The notes beneath the pieces were generated by a model. The model saw only the letters and a program-made list of their open reading frames with translations. It did not search any database and was not told where the DNA came from. From positions 32,018,986 through 32,082,985 of the forward strand of contig NC_059301.1 of NCBI RefSeq assembly GCF_017591435.1: a stretch of 64,000 nucleotides of DNA, written 5' to 3'. The translations under genes were made by a program, and so were the position numbers. Positions within the stretch are counted from its first letter, which is position 1; every line of letters starts with the position of its first letter. The stretch comes from Portunus trituberculatus. Lineage: Eukaryota > Arthropoda > Malacostraca > Decapoda > Portunidae. Shown piece after piece: positions 1 to 11,172 of the stretch.

Positions 1-106
1 CGTATTATTACGTCTTGTGGGCCATAAGCGTTTTAAATGAGTGTACCCAAGAAAACCAGCAGCCATTCATTCTCTTAGATATGTATATTATCTAGGAAAA
101 TGAATA

Positions 107-855
107 CACTCAACCCTCGATTTGCCGGACCTCCATTTGCCGGATTTCGGATTTGCCGGACAAGAGTCTGTGGGAAAAAAAAAAAAAAAAAAAAGTCCGG
201 GACAAGTCGATTTCAAACTACCGCGCCAGACAAAGTTCGCAAATCGGGCACTATAGATGGCAGCGCGGGCGGACATACACGTCTAGTACTGGACTGTAAA
301 CAAGTCTGCCGCGTCACACGAGTGTTGTGCTACCATCAATATATCTACAGTAAGGTAAATGCTAATAAAAAAAACAGTACAGATGTGTGTCGGCGGCATT
401 GGCATGTGTTACGGCCCCACGTGGTGAGATGATGATGATGATGATGGTCGTCGGAGGTTTTGCCTTTGCCTCGGCACCTCCTGTTACTTCTATTCTTCCT
501 GATCCTGCCTTTCTTTTATTTTTCTTTCTCTTGTCTTCCACATCTGGTGCAAAGTCTCTTTCTTCTCCCTCAGTTTTGTTTTTCTGAACAAAAAACGTCT
601 GATTTATTTTCCAACTTCCTGGTACAGCTGGTGCAGGTGCCGAAATGCCGTTAAAGACAACACTATGTTCCCACCGGAAATTTTTGCCGTTAAACACGGG
701 ATTCCGGTAAATCGCGTGCCGTTAAAGCGGGGTTCAACCTGTATAGGGTAAAGTCCGACAAGGGGGTAGACCCCCGGACATTTTCCATTGCCGGACATTT
801 GCCATTCCCGGACAAGCCTTCCCCCCTTTTAGTCCGGCAAATCGAGGGTTGAGTG
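107..855. mobile_element. Non-autonomous Tigger/pogo-like DNA transposon (MITE)
   Basis: Terminal inverted repeats of 24 bp close the element: it opens CACTCAACCCTCGATTTG and ends with the reverse complement. TA dinucleotides at 105-106 and 856-857 flank it, the signature of Tc1/mariner/pogo insertion. Several CCGGA-type subterminal repeats lie near both ends. The roughly 700-bp interior contains a poly(A) run (about 175-194) and a (GAT)n run (about 424-444) but no transposase, so it can only have moved in trans. Confidence 0.85.
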
Positions 856-863
856 TATATGTA

Positions 864-950
864 ACTATTATATTGCAGACAAGAATAAGTTTTCGCATGA
901 AGGTTTATTTTTTCTCTGTTTCGTCAGCTGTAGCAGCAACAGCCACCAGC

Positions 951-981
<31 letters not shown>

Positions 982-1021
982 ATCATGTCCGTCATTCCCA
1001 TCCCCCACTATCTGGTGATAA

Positions 1022-1100
<79 letters not shown>

Positions 1101-1188
1101 GCTGGTGGCTGTTGCTGCTACAGCTGATGAAACAGAGAAAAAATAAACCTTCATGCGAAAACTTATTCTTGTCTGCAATATGATAGTT
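864..1188. repeat. Foldback inverted repeat with GA/CT microsatellite arms
   Basis: The roughly 90 bp at 864-953 reappears as its reverse complement at about 1097-1188. Each arm runs inward into a dinucleotide tract, (GA)n at 954-981 and (CT)n at 1024-1096, which are themselves complementary. About 40 bp of unique DNA forms the loop. Open reading frames across it encode only Arg-Glu or Ser-Leu repeats and are not genes. It abuts the Tigger MITE on the left and truncates the DIRS element on the right. Confidence 0.8.
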
Positions 1189-2328
1189 TTTGGCTGAGTT
1201 TCCTGCCTGGAGAAGGATTGCCTTGTGAAGCCAGCCCTGTGGTGCACATAGGGGTGAAATCTGGATGAGAAGCCCCTGTAAGGATTTCTCCCTAAAAATC
1301 CTCTTGCTTTTGTCCCACCAAACTTGCCAGCAGCAGATTTCCATGGTGAGAAAGACTTCTTTGGCACAATCTTGTTCCTGAGCTTTTCAGACTCCTCAAT
1401 CTGTCTTGCTGACTGTGAGACATCGTCACCAAATAGATACCGCGTCATGGGTATCTTATCTGAACACAAGTGAGTGTATTTGGGATTAATTTCCCTCTTG
1501 ATGATGAATCACCTGGCCATGTTATTACAGTGGTTGGCATTCCTAAGTAACGCAAGAGCTCCATTTATCATACCCACTTCCTGGGCAACCCCTGCGTGAC
1601 CTTTATCTTGTGCAATTTTGTCTAGAGCAGTGAGAGACTTAATGATGATAGTGGCAGCCATCCGAATCTCCTTGCTGACCTCTTTCATACGAGAATCAGT
1701 CTTTTTTGCTTCAATCTTGAGAGGATAAAAAATCTGTGCATTGCAGACAACAGGGGTTAGTGCATGGCAGTTGCCAGGCCTTCTGGTAGCCTCTTCCTTC
1801 ACAATCTGCTTGTATTCTTCATGCATGCTGTGGTCAAATAGATAATTCACCAAATCAGCCACTGGCAGCTCCATATCTTCCAAAATGTCTTCCAAAGGCC
1901 CATATGTTTTTGCACTATGCAGGAGTGCGCTGCCAATACTCAGCTCATCGTGAATTTCACCATCTTCACCCTCATCATTACCAGCATTAAAACCAGAAAA
2001 GCCGGCTGTAGAATCCGTAAGTGCTGACTGTGTTGAGAGAGGACTTGCTACCACACGTTTGTGGTGATGTGAAGCGTTGGTGCTGGTGTTGGCGTCACCT
2101 TGACTCCCCTCACGGCCTCTTGGGGCTGCATCGGCACCCAACATGTCTTGCTGCCCGTCGTAGGCAGACTTATCCTTGTCCTTCTTCAATTCATTGATTT
2201 CATCACATAGCACAGATATAGCCTCAAACATTATTGCCCAGGAAGGGGAGTTAGCATCATCCAGTGAGGTACAGGGTGTGGGTGGGAAAGCGTCTTTCAA
2301 CAGAAAAGTGATTTGCTGAAGTAAAATT
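1189..2328 (-). mobile_element. DIRS-like retrotransposon copy 1, 5' portion only
   Basis: The protein on the minus strand is related to ORF1 of the larger DIRS copy at 42854-47834: both carry the stretch DGEI, the block around IEAKKTDSR/ALKTDAKKADSR, and SDKIPMTRYLFGDD/SERVPITRFLFGDD. The 5' terminus at about 2300-2328 (GTGATTTGCTGAAGTAAAATT) matches that of the other copy. It joins a LINE 3' end at GGATAAGTG. Reverse transcriptase and recombinase are absent because the left side is cut off by the foldback at 1188. Confidence 0.75.
1509..2231 (-). CDS. DIRS ORF1 (gag-like) protein, truncated element
   Basis: This open frame of about 240 codons reads leftward from a methionine at 2231; the open frame itself extends upstream to 2402 into the adjacent LINE tail, which is not part of the element. 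An acidic, low-complexity N-terminal half is followed by a helical C-terminal half (IIIKSLTALDKIAQDKG) aligning with the homologous region at 46673-46915 of DIRS copy 2. Such proteins are the presumed nucleocapsid component of DIRS elements. Downstream frames around 1195-1500 continue the homology with a basic, Arg/Phe-rich tail. No enzymatic domain is present. Confidence 0.6.
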   Translation of the reverse strand: MFEAISVLCDEINELKKDKDKSAYDGQQDMLGADAAPRGREGSQGDANTSTNASHHHKRVVASPLSTQSALTDSTAGFSGFNAGNDEGEDGEIHDELSIGSALLHSAKTYGPLEDILEDMELPVADLVNYLFDHSMHEEYKQIVKEEATRRPGNCHALTPVVCNAQIFYPLKIEAKKTDSRMKEVSKEIRMAATIIIKSLTALDKIAQDKGHAGVAQEVGMINGALALLRNANHCNNMAR

Positions 2329-2425
2329 GGATAAGTGCAGATATGGAGACAGGGCCACACAAGCATAAAGCCCAGGCCCTTTAACACTACAACTAGGTAC
2401 AACTAGGTAAATACACACACACACA
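2329..2425 (+). mobile_element. LINE 3' end (copy A0) with AC tail
   Basis: The sequence GGATAAGTGCAGATATGGAGAC and following UTR match the 3' ends of the LINE copies at 12030-12100, 34760-34860, 47835-47930 and 51235-51316. It ends with a duplicated ACTAGGTA motif and an (AC)n tail. The body of this LINE is missing to the left because DIRS copy 1 occupies that position. Confidence 0.85.
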
Positions 2426-2709
2426 CTTACACAAGGAAAGAGGAGGGAAGAATTGGAATAGTGGAGTAAAAAATATGAAGCCTTAAGGTTAAGTGTACAG
2501 GAATGCAACATCGTAGTGGGAGAAAATGAAAAAAAAAGTAAAACAACAAGGTGTCTGGAGTAAGAGATAGGATGAGGAAGCAACGAATCTAAGAGAAATA
2601 ATGAATAGTCAGTTAAAGGAAAAGGAAGAGGTGATGAAAAGGACAGTGGTCAATGTAATAAAGGAAAAAAGAATTAGTTAGAAACACTGTCGAGAAAAAG
2701 ACATGTGTT

Positions 2710-3153
2710 ATGTTTTTTGGGGTTAAAGAAGATAAGACACCAATGAGGCAGGAACGAGAAAAGAAGGAGAAAGATGTGGCAGGTAAACTGGTGGGAGTTG
2801 CTACTAACGAGGCTGATGAGTACCAAGGTGAAATCGAGGAGGTTTCAAGGATTGGAAGATACGAAGAGGGCAAAGCCAGGCCAAGGAGAATCAAGTTTAA
2901 ATCTCAGGCACCAGCAGAGGAAGTTTTGAATGGTTCATGGAGGCTTGGAAAGTGGGAGGATTATAAGGATATATGGATAAGTAGAGACATGAACGAGGAG
3001 GAAAGAAATAAGACCAGTGACTTATGGAAGCAGGCAAAGGAAAAAAGCGAATCACAATCAGAGGAGGAGAGGAAGAAGTTTTACTGGAGAGTCAGGAATA
3101 TGAAACTGATAAAGTGGATGATTGGGAAAATAGGAGAAGGGGAGAGAAACTAA
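2710..3153 (+). pseudogene. LINE A1 ORF1 fragment (RRM-like)
   Basis: This 147-codon frame opens with MFFGVKEDKTPMRQ and contains ARPRRIKFKSQAPAEEVL and DIWISRDMNEEERNK. The pattern is that of the RNA-binding RRM segment of arthropod LINE ORF1 proteins, and the same block recurs at 47990-48445 and 52010-52320. It would bind LINE RNA in the RNP. The upstream coiled-coil segment is degraded. Confidence 0.6.
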
Positions 3154-3154
3154 A

Positions 3155-5310
3155 AATGGCATACATTAATGTGAATGGGTAACAGTCTGCTCTGGTAGAA
3201 ATAAATGAATATCGTAAGGTAGAGGCCTGACGTGATGGGAATAACTGAAACAAAAACTTACTGAAATCATTCAGGAGAATGAAATAGGTGAAGGTGAATA
3301 CAACATATGGGTAAGAAACAGAGCAGAAAAGCAGGGAGGTGGTGTGATGTTATTGGAGAAAAAAGATCTTGTTGCTTATGAACTGAGGAATGACTATGGG
3401 CTAGCTGAGGTTGTGTGTGGAGGAGGTGTTAAATGAGACTTTGTTGTGGTATATGCTCCCCCAAAACCAATTCATGGAATAGAGAGGAATATAAAAGGAA
3501 GATGGAGGACACAAAAAAGGTGGATAGAGTATTTGATGGAAACTAAAGAGAAACTGGTAATGATGGGAGATTTCAACAGCAAAGAGGTGAAATGGGAAGA
3601 GTGGACTATGGATGGTAGCAAAGATTCATGGGGTAGAGAGCTGCTAAGAATGGCAATGGAAAACTCATTGACACAGTGGGTGGAGGAAAATAAAGATACA
3701 GAGATGAGGATGAACCATCACGACTGGACTTGATTTTCACTAAAGAGGCAGAGTTGATAGAAAACATGAAAATGTGGGTGTCCAATAGGGAAAAGTAATC
3801 ATGTGATGATTGAGGGAAGGAAGAATGGAGAAAAGGAATGAACATCACAGAATAAGAAGATTCATCTACGGTAAAGCAGATTACATCAAATTAAGGAATT
3901 ACTTTGAGCAAGCGGACTGGAGTGTTTTGAGGATGCATGTGGAATTGAGGATAAATAGAGAGAGTTTGTGAACATTTACAAGGAAGGGGTCAATAAATAT
4001 GTGCTAAGGGTGAAGAAGAAACAAAAGAGGATCCAGGCATGGTCTAATAAATGCTGTGAGGAATCAAAGAGGAAGAGAGACACAGCTTGGAAAAGGTGGA
4101 TGAAGAGAAAAGGATCTTTAGTGTGGGATGAGTATAAAAGGGCAAGAAATGAGTACACAAGAATAAGGAGAGAAGAGGCCAGAAAGTATGAGAGAGACAT
4201 TGTGGAAAAATGTAAGGATGAGCCAAGATTATTCTATAGATTTGTTAATGGGAGATTAAAAAAACGAGAAGGAAATAAGCAAGCTGAAAGTTGATGGAGA
4301 ATTCATTGAAGAGGAAAAACTCATGGCTGAAGAGTTGAATAAGTGTTTTCAAAAAGATTTTACCAATGAAAAAACCTTTAATGAACCAAAGATTGAACCG
4401 ACAGAAGAATAAGGCCTGGATGTAATTGAAGTGATGGAGGATGAAGTGTGTGAAATGCTGGAAAGAGTGGATGTAAGGAAAGCACAAGGGCCTGATGGAG
4501 TATCAAATTGGGTGTTGAGGGAATGTAAGGATCAACTGACAAAAAAGATTTGTGGCCTCATATCAAAATCTCTGCAACAGAGGCAGGTGCCAAAGGACTG
4601 GAAAAAAGCAGATATAGTACCCATATTTAAGAGTGGAAACAAGGGAAATCCGTCAAACTACAGACCGGTGTCATTAACAAGTGTTGTGGTTAAACTGTGT
4701 GAGTCAGTAATAAAGAAAAGATGGAATGATTATCTAGAAAGGAAGAAAATATTGACTAATGGGCAGTTTGGATTTGGGAAAGGCAGATCATGTGCAACAA
4801 ATTTATTGTGCTTCTACTCTCGGGTCATAGATGTGGTACAAGAAAGGGTAAGATGGGTGGATGGAATTTATCTAGATTTAAAGAAAGCATTTGATAAAGT
4901 CCCTCATAAGAGATTGATCTGGAAAGTGAGTGAACATGGCGGGCTAAGGGGTAGGCTTTTGGAATGGATCAGTGATTTCCTGACTGGAAGAGAGATGAGA
5001 ACAGTAATAAGAGATAGTAAATCAGCTTGGAGGGAAGTGACTAGTGGAGTACCTCAGGGATCAGTTTTGGCACCATTACTGTTTGCTGTTTACATAAATT
5101 ATATGACGAAAGGAGTGAATAGCTATATGAGTTTGTTTGTGGATGATGCCAAATTAATGAGGAAAATAACTAAGAAAGAAGACTGTGAGGCATTGCAGAG
5201 GGACGTAGACAAGATCTGGGTGTGGAGCAGAGAGTGGCAAATGGAATTTAATATCAAGAAGTGTGGAGTGATGACTTTTGGTAAGAGCAGTATGAGACCA
5301 GTGTACAGGT
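3155..5310 (+). pseudogene. LINE A1 ORF2: endonuclease and reverse transcriptase, broken
   Basis: The endonuclease half (3155-3760) contains YAPPKP and MGDFNSKEV, typical of exonuclease/endonuclease/phosphatase-fold nucleases, but has stops around 3180 and 3435. A basic linker (3968-4294) leads to an uninterrupted RT stretch from 4431. Its motifs are NYRPVSLTSVVVK, QFGFGKGRSC, YLDLKKAFDKVPHKRL, SGVPQGSVLAPLLF and VDDAKL. The frame runs into Tigger sequence at 5312, and its C-terminal extension lies beyond that element at 11416-12038. Confidence 0.8.
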
Positions 5311-5713
5311 ACAGTAAGTCCTCGTTTTACACTAGTTTAGTATATGATAAATTCGCAGATACGATAATTGACAATTACTACCATTTTTTCAATTTATGAT
5401 AAAAAATCGCACTTACAATATTCAAAATTCCCGCTGCCTGTGATTGTGGCGCTGCACTGTGACCAACAACAAACCAGTCACTGTCGCGCCACCACGACGA
5501 ATAACAGTGAGACTGCTCGGTGAGGTCTGCTTCTGGCCGCTGTTGTGGAACGACTTCAACAGCCGCTCTCTGTGTTTTTCCTCCTGCCAGCGCAAGGGAT
5601 CCCTGGAGCACTGTCTCCTCCAGGACAGGTGTGCTGCGGACCCAAATAGTGGTGACCTGTGTGACACACCTGTGCAGTCGCCTGCCTGCAAGGCGGCGAC
5701 ATCAACCAAGGTG

Positions 5714-7320
5714 ATGGCCAACATGGAGGTTGGTCTGCCGCCCACCGCAGATGTTGCCATGCCCACCGAGGCCTTCCCACCTCTCCCCGCCCCCAACAAG
5801 CGGACTTGCCCAACCTCGCCCGTGAAGGACGCCCCAGGAGACAAGACTCCACGCATCGAGCAGGACTTCGAGCTCCACCCTGACCAGTATGTAAAAGTGT
5901 CATTCCTCTTGCGCACTGTCTCTGGTGCTAGGATTTTCAATAATCCTATCAAAGTTTCCCACGCCCTCCATCAGTCAAACCTGGCGAAGTACATCATGGG
6001 GGAGGAAACTCGTTCTCTGGGCAACGGGTCCACCCTCGTCATTGCTGTGTGGGAACACCTCCCCAAAGTACCTCAGTTGTCCAGCACCACCTTTGACCTG
6101 GGGGAATGGTCAATTTACTGCCACAGAGCTGAGAGGGAGTGTGGTGACTTCCAGTATGCTAGGGTGGGACCGCTAGATGACGTGGCCCTGACTGACGTCC
6201 TGGACAAGTTTCAGGGCTTTGACGGTGGACGTGTGGTAGAGCTTGCCTGGATCCCAGCACATCACCTGCCAAGAGCCACCACGGGGAGGTGGGTACGCCT
6301 CAAAGTTAGGGGCACACCTACAAAGGTGGTTATCTCCCAGGTGGTCTACCAGCCTCTACCATATCTTCTTCCTCTCCTCTGCTGCCCTGGATGCCAAAAG
6401 ATCAGCCACTCCATCAACACCTGCAGGTCAGCGATACGTTGTTCCAGATGTAGTGGTCCCCACTCCTACAAGCAGAACAAGGACACCACCTGCACTAGGC
6501 CATACCACTGCTTCCAGTGTGGGGGGGCACATGGTCCTAGGTCATCATACTGTCCCCTCAATCGCCATGCCTAGCAGGTTTACACAGCCATGGCACAAGA
6601 TGGCAAGCCCCTCCTCGCCATAAACAAGGAGCTACGAAACATCACCCTACAGAAACCATATGTACTTCACAGGACAATCCATACTCCACCTGCACCTTCT
6701 CCACACAGCCCCAACCACACTTCACCTGCATCTGCCACTTCGACCAGGCCTCACCTTCCACCAGTAAGGCAAGTCCAGTCAGGTGTCTCTTTCTCTGCCA
6801 TCACCACAGGAAACAGGTTTTCTGCCCTTCAGGACCCACAGAATGAGGATGACATCGTGCTTGATGACATTACCGTTGCTCCCGAACCCAGCCTCACAAC
6901 CCGTCCCATTAGGTACCGTCGTCAGCCTCACCCGAAACCTCATGGATACCAACCACCTCCACCAACCCCGACACCCTCGATGCAAATAGATGGCTCTACT
7001 CACCACACTGTTATAGCTGAAGTCCACCAGCCACATTCCCCTCATACCACCAAGACTCGGGGATGGGACGTTCTTCCCGTCCTGGCGGCTCACCTCGTCC
7101 CATGCCCATCATGCCCCCACAGCAGCCTGCCAGTCCTGCAGACCCCACCTGCTCAACACCTAGCCCTACTCCTCCTCTATGCACTGAGGAGGTTCTCTCC
7201 GAAGTCTTCACCCTTCTCCGAGATGTCTACCAACTGTACCAAACGGGCACTTCTGTGCCTGTAATCCTCACCACTCTGTGGCCCACTCTCTCCAAGCTAC
7301 TTACTACTTTCCTTCAATAA
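5714..7320 (+). pseudogene. I-type LINE ORF1 (gag-like, CCHC zinc knuckles)
   Basis: The likely start is ATG 5714 (MANMEVG); the open frame begins upstream, at 5444, but that part crosses the element boundary at 5524. Near 6380-6560 three Cys/His clusters follow one another (CPGCQKISHSINTC, CSRCSGPHS..., CFQCGGAHG...), the nucleic-acid-binding knuckles of LINE ORF1 proteins. A TAG at 6572-6574 interrupts the frame, which continues in phase to 7264; one more frameshift between about 7060 and 7260 is needed to reach the final TAA at 7318-7320. The C-terminal third is Pro/Thr-rich. Two lesions indicate a recently inactivated copy. Confidence 0.75.
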
Positions 7321-10300
7321 TGGCCCTTACCTTTCTCTTCTGGAATGTCAGGTCTCTCCCCAGGAAGACAGCCGAGCTTCAGTCGCACCTCCGGGACACA
7401 CTTCCCTTGGTGGTCGGGTTGTGTGAGACCTGGTTGCCACCTCACCTTACAGTCAAGCTTCCAGGCTATACCATCCTTAGGAAGGACCATCCTCAAGGAC
7501 GTGGCAGGGGTGTCATCCTAGCCCTGCATGATGAGCTTCTTCACTCTCCCTTCTCCCTCCCTCACTGGCCTGCTGGTCGTCTGGAGGTTGTTGCTAGCAG
7601 GGTTAGGCTACGACACAACTGGCTCACCGTGGCTGTCATCTATAACCCAGGTGGTGCTACACATCAAGAACTTGATCTCTTCATCACTTCCCTTCCACCT
7701 CCTGTGCTCATCATGGGTGACTTTAATGCCCATCACCAGTGCTGGGAACCAGACCTGCCACTACACCACAAAAACACCTCAGGTACTGCCCTGTTCCAAA
7801 TCCTAATGGATTCTCCTCACCTGTCCCTACTGAGCCCTCCTGGCCTTGCTACCAGATTTCATCCCCACACCGAAGCTTCCTCGGTCCTGGGTCTGTTCCT
7901 CGGGGACCCAGCTTTCCACAACTCTACTTTCTCCACTGGTCCCTACATGGGGAGTGACCACCTCCCTGTTATGGCCTCCATCCCACAAGCACCCCCAACA
8001 GCTCACCCTGGCTGCTTGCCCCGATGGAAGATACAGCCCTCTGCATGGCCCCAGTACAGGGAAGCCCTTGAGCCCTCCCCAGAGACTTCCACCCTCCCAC
8101 TAGAAGAAGCTGCAGTATCCTTCCAGTGCACGCTAGAGGCAGCGGGCAAAACTGCCTTTCACCAAGTCACCCGCTCCAAACCTCGCTGCCCCGGGAAACC
8201 TTGGTGGAGTGATGAGTGTGTCCAGGCAGTGCAGGCCTGTCGGAGGGCTTGGTCCAGTTGGAGGAGAACACCTACAATTGAGGCTGGCAGGGAATATCAT
8301 CGCCTTGATGCAGTCTGTGCTAAAACCATCCTCAAGGCTCAGAGGAGTGCATGGGCCTCTCACTGCTCCTCCCTTTTGTTCTCTTCCTCCACCAAGAGAA
8401 CATGGGCTTTCCTGCTCTCCATGGAGGGTAAGAGGGCTCGTCAACCCTTACCTCTGACGGATGGAGCCCAGGCCCCACTTGATGATGCTCAGAAGGCGGA
8501 ACTGCTGGCACATCACTACCACCAAAAACTGAGCATCCTCCCAACCCTACAACCTCCATCCAACCTACACCACATGATCACCACCTCCACTACCTCTCCG
8601 GGTCATCTGCAACTCACCCAGCCTTTCTCCCAACAAGAACTGAAAGAGGCCCTAGCCACACTGCACACTGGCAAGGCATCAGGACTCGACACCATCCCCT
8701 ATGAGTTTTTAACCCACTTTATTCCTCCCCTCCTGGATGGCCTCCTCCTTCTCTACAACACTAGCTGGACGATGGGGATTTACCCTACATGTTGGAAACC
8801 CTCCATACTTGTTCCCATCCACAAACCAGGCAAGGATTCAACTCTTCCATCTGCATACCGGCCCATCACACTCCTGTCCTGCATCGGGAAACTGATGGAG
8901 CGTCTTGTGACTACACGTCTCACCTGGTGGCTTGAGGAGAAGCACTTGCTGAGGGAGGAGCAATGTGGCTTCCGACTTCGTAGAGGCACCATTGATGTCC
9001 TGAGCCAAATGGAATTTCACATTAGTGACACGTACTGCCAACGTCAGGTCATGCTCGCCCTCTTCATAGACCTGGAGGGTGCATTTGACTCAGCACCTCA
9101 CGAGGGAATCATCTACAAGCTGGCCAAACTGGGCATTGCTGGCACCACCCTCACTTGGATCCGAGACTTCCTCTCCCACCACTCTTATCAAGTGGCAGTG
9201 GCTGCCTCCTTATCAACCTCCCACCCCATCTGCAGAGGCATCCCACAAGGCTCCATCCTCAGCCCCCTCCTCTTCAACGTCCTCCTGTCTGACCTCCACA
9301 TCCTCCTCCACTCACAACTCCTCATATATGCCGACGATATCACCATAGTCAGCCGTGCACCGACACTGGCCATGGCCCAGACCAACATGCACGAAGCTGC
9401 AGCTGCCTTGAGCGACTGGGTAACCACCTGGGGCCTAACGGTTAGTGCTCCTAAGAGCACACATGTGCTTCACCCTGAAACACCTCCGATCCTCACCTAT
9501 TACATCACTGTGTGGACAGGGTGTCCCCTACTCCAGGACACACACCTTTCTGGGTCTATGCCAGACACATCGACCATCTACGCACTGCCTGCAATAAACG
9601 TCTTGATATTCTGAAGAAGATTGCTGGAGTCAGATGGGGAGCCAACCGTGACCTTCTTCTTCGTTACTACTTGACCACCATCAGACCCAAATTAATGTAT
9701 GGCAGCAGTATCTACAGCTCAGCAGCACACTCCCTCCTCAACAAATTGGATCCCATCCAGAATGCTGCTCTCAGGATCTCCTTGGGGGCCATGAAATCCT
9801 CTCCACTGGTCTCTCTACATGCAGAGAGTGGAATCCTCCCTTTATCTATTCACAGAAGAGAGACTTTGTGCCAGCATTACCACCACATTCTGAGCTTACC
9901 CTAGTCACACCCCCTCGCTACCGTCTGTTCCACCTCTGGGGTGGACCAACACACTCCTGTATGGCTCCCTGGAGCACGGCAACCCCTCCTTGTTAGAGCC
10001 CTGCAAACCCTCAACACCCTGGGCTTACCACCACCACCTCCACAGCCCATTAGCTCACACTCTTCCATCCCACCATGGCTGGACCTCTCCCCCATGTTCA
10101 CCTTACATCTTCCCGGCCTCCCCAACCGGCACTCTTCAAGGAGATTAGCATCACTACTCTTCCATCAGAGGGACAAGACATTGTTTAAACACCACTTCAA
10201 GCTCTACATAGATGGCTCCCACTCTCCATCACCACCGCCAAGATGGCCCTATCAGAAGTAAACATTACCCCCTTCCCTCTGCCACTTTCCACCGCTAAGC

Positions 10301-10683
10301 GCCTCATATCACGAGTATGCCACTCTACCTCTGACACCACCCTTGCCATTGGCCTTGGCGTCACCTCCATGGGCCAATATCGCCACAATTCCTCCCCGCA
10401 GCCATGGGTGAGGCAACAGTCGTGCGCCCTAGATGTAGCGCTTACCCGTCTCCGCCTGAGTCACACCACACTCAACGCACACCTGCACCGCCTCCGCCTG
10501 GCGCCAGATCCCCACTGCCCTTGGTGCAGATCCGTCCCGGAGACCATAGAACATTTCTTACTACAGTGTCCCCGCTTCCATTCCCAACGCGTTCTGCTAC
10601 GAGCACAACTTATCGCTCTCGGAGTTCCCACTCTTGACCTGCCCACTCTGCTGGCTGCGGCGGGTGTCCACCCCACAAAATAA
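7320..10683 (+). pseudogene. I-type LINE ORF2: endonuclease, reverse transcriptase, RNase H remnant
   Basis: ATG 7320 overlaps the ORF1 stop in the string TAATG. The endonuclease starts at once (FLFWNVRSLPRK; MGDFNAHHQCWEPD), and RT motifs follow: AYRPITLLSCIGKLMERL, FIDLEGAFDSAPHEG, IPQGSILSPLLF, LIYADDITI. The first frame is open to 9614 (about 765 codons). A frameshift near 9510-9600 passes to the thumb region (9512-9904). A short RNase H-like DGS motif occurs near 10205, and CPWCRSVPETIEHFLLQC near 10520 is the usual C-terminal Cys/His segment. Confidence 0.85.
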
Positions 10684-10878
10684 CATGCCGTTCTACGCCT
10701 CACCTGTGTATTCCTGAAGAAGACGGGACAACTGTCACGCCTGTGAGCGTCTCACTGGACATCGCCAGGGTTCATAGGGCCCCTCCAGGGGAACCTGGCA
10801 GCTTTCAACAACAACAACGACTGTGCTCGGTGATTTACTTATATTATTCTCTGCATTTAAGACCATTTCCTGTCCAAA

Positions 10879-11172
10879 ATGTCACCGAAACGTAATTTGG
10901 ATTTTGGTGAAGAAGTCAGTAAGGTTGAACAAGCCAGGAAAAGTTTAACGTTGGAAACGAAGCTTGATATAGTCAAGAGAAAAGAACTCGGGGAAGGCTC
11001 GTCAGCCATTAGCCGTTCCCTGAATATACCACAGTCAACAGTTGCTACTGTTTTGAGGAATGCTTCAAGTGTTAAGGAGGCAGCAACTAATGCTTCAAGC
11101 CTGCAGGTAAAACTACTGACAAAACATCGGGAACCCATTATGGATCAGATGGAGGGTTTACTTGAAGTTTAG
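10879..11172 (+). pseudogene. Tigger transposase N-terminal fragment (CENP-B/Psq HTH)
   Basis: The frame begins MSPKRNLDF and includes LTLETKLDIVKRKELGEG followed by SLNIPQSTVATVLRN, the helix-turn-helix that recognises pogo/Tigger ends and is shared with CENP-B. It stops after 97 residues at MEGLLEV, where a full transposase would continue with a second HTH and the DDD catalytic domain. It resembles the N-termini at 23429-23712 and 24584-24826. Confidence 0.8.

Larger units (their letters stand above)
2426..5311 (+). mobile_element. CR1-group LINE copy A1, 5' part
   Basis: This copy starts immediately after the AC tail of the preceding LINE and is cut at 5311 by a Tigger element, resuming at 11416. 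Encoded in order are an RRM-like ORF1 remnant (2710-3153), an apurinic-type endonuclease region (about 3155-3760, with MGDFNSKEVKWEE) and a reverse transcriptase (4431-5310, with SGVPQGSVLAPLLF and LFVDDAKL). Several stops and frameshifts make it non-functional. Confidence 0.85.
5524..10818 (+). mobile_element. Near full-length I-type LINE nested in the Tigger
   Basis: The 5.3-kb element is bounded by a target-site duplication, GACTGCTCGGTGA at 5511-5523 and GACTGTGCTCGGTGA at 10819-10833, and ends in an (AAC)n tail. Composition is GC-rich, unlike its AT-rich host elements. It encodes a zinc-knuckle ORF1 and an ORF2 with endonuclease, RT, RNase H remnant and C-terminal Cys/His segment. RNase H plus a short-repeat tail suggests the I superfamily; the exact clade needs a tree. 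Confidence 0.85.

Noticed and set aside
849..1469. Long open frames rich in Ser-Leu or Arg-Glu
   Set aside because: They are translations of the CT/GA microsatellite and the foldback; not coding.
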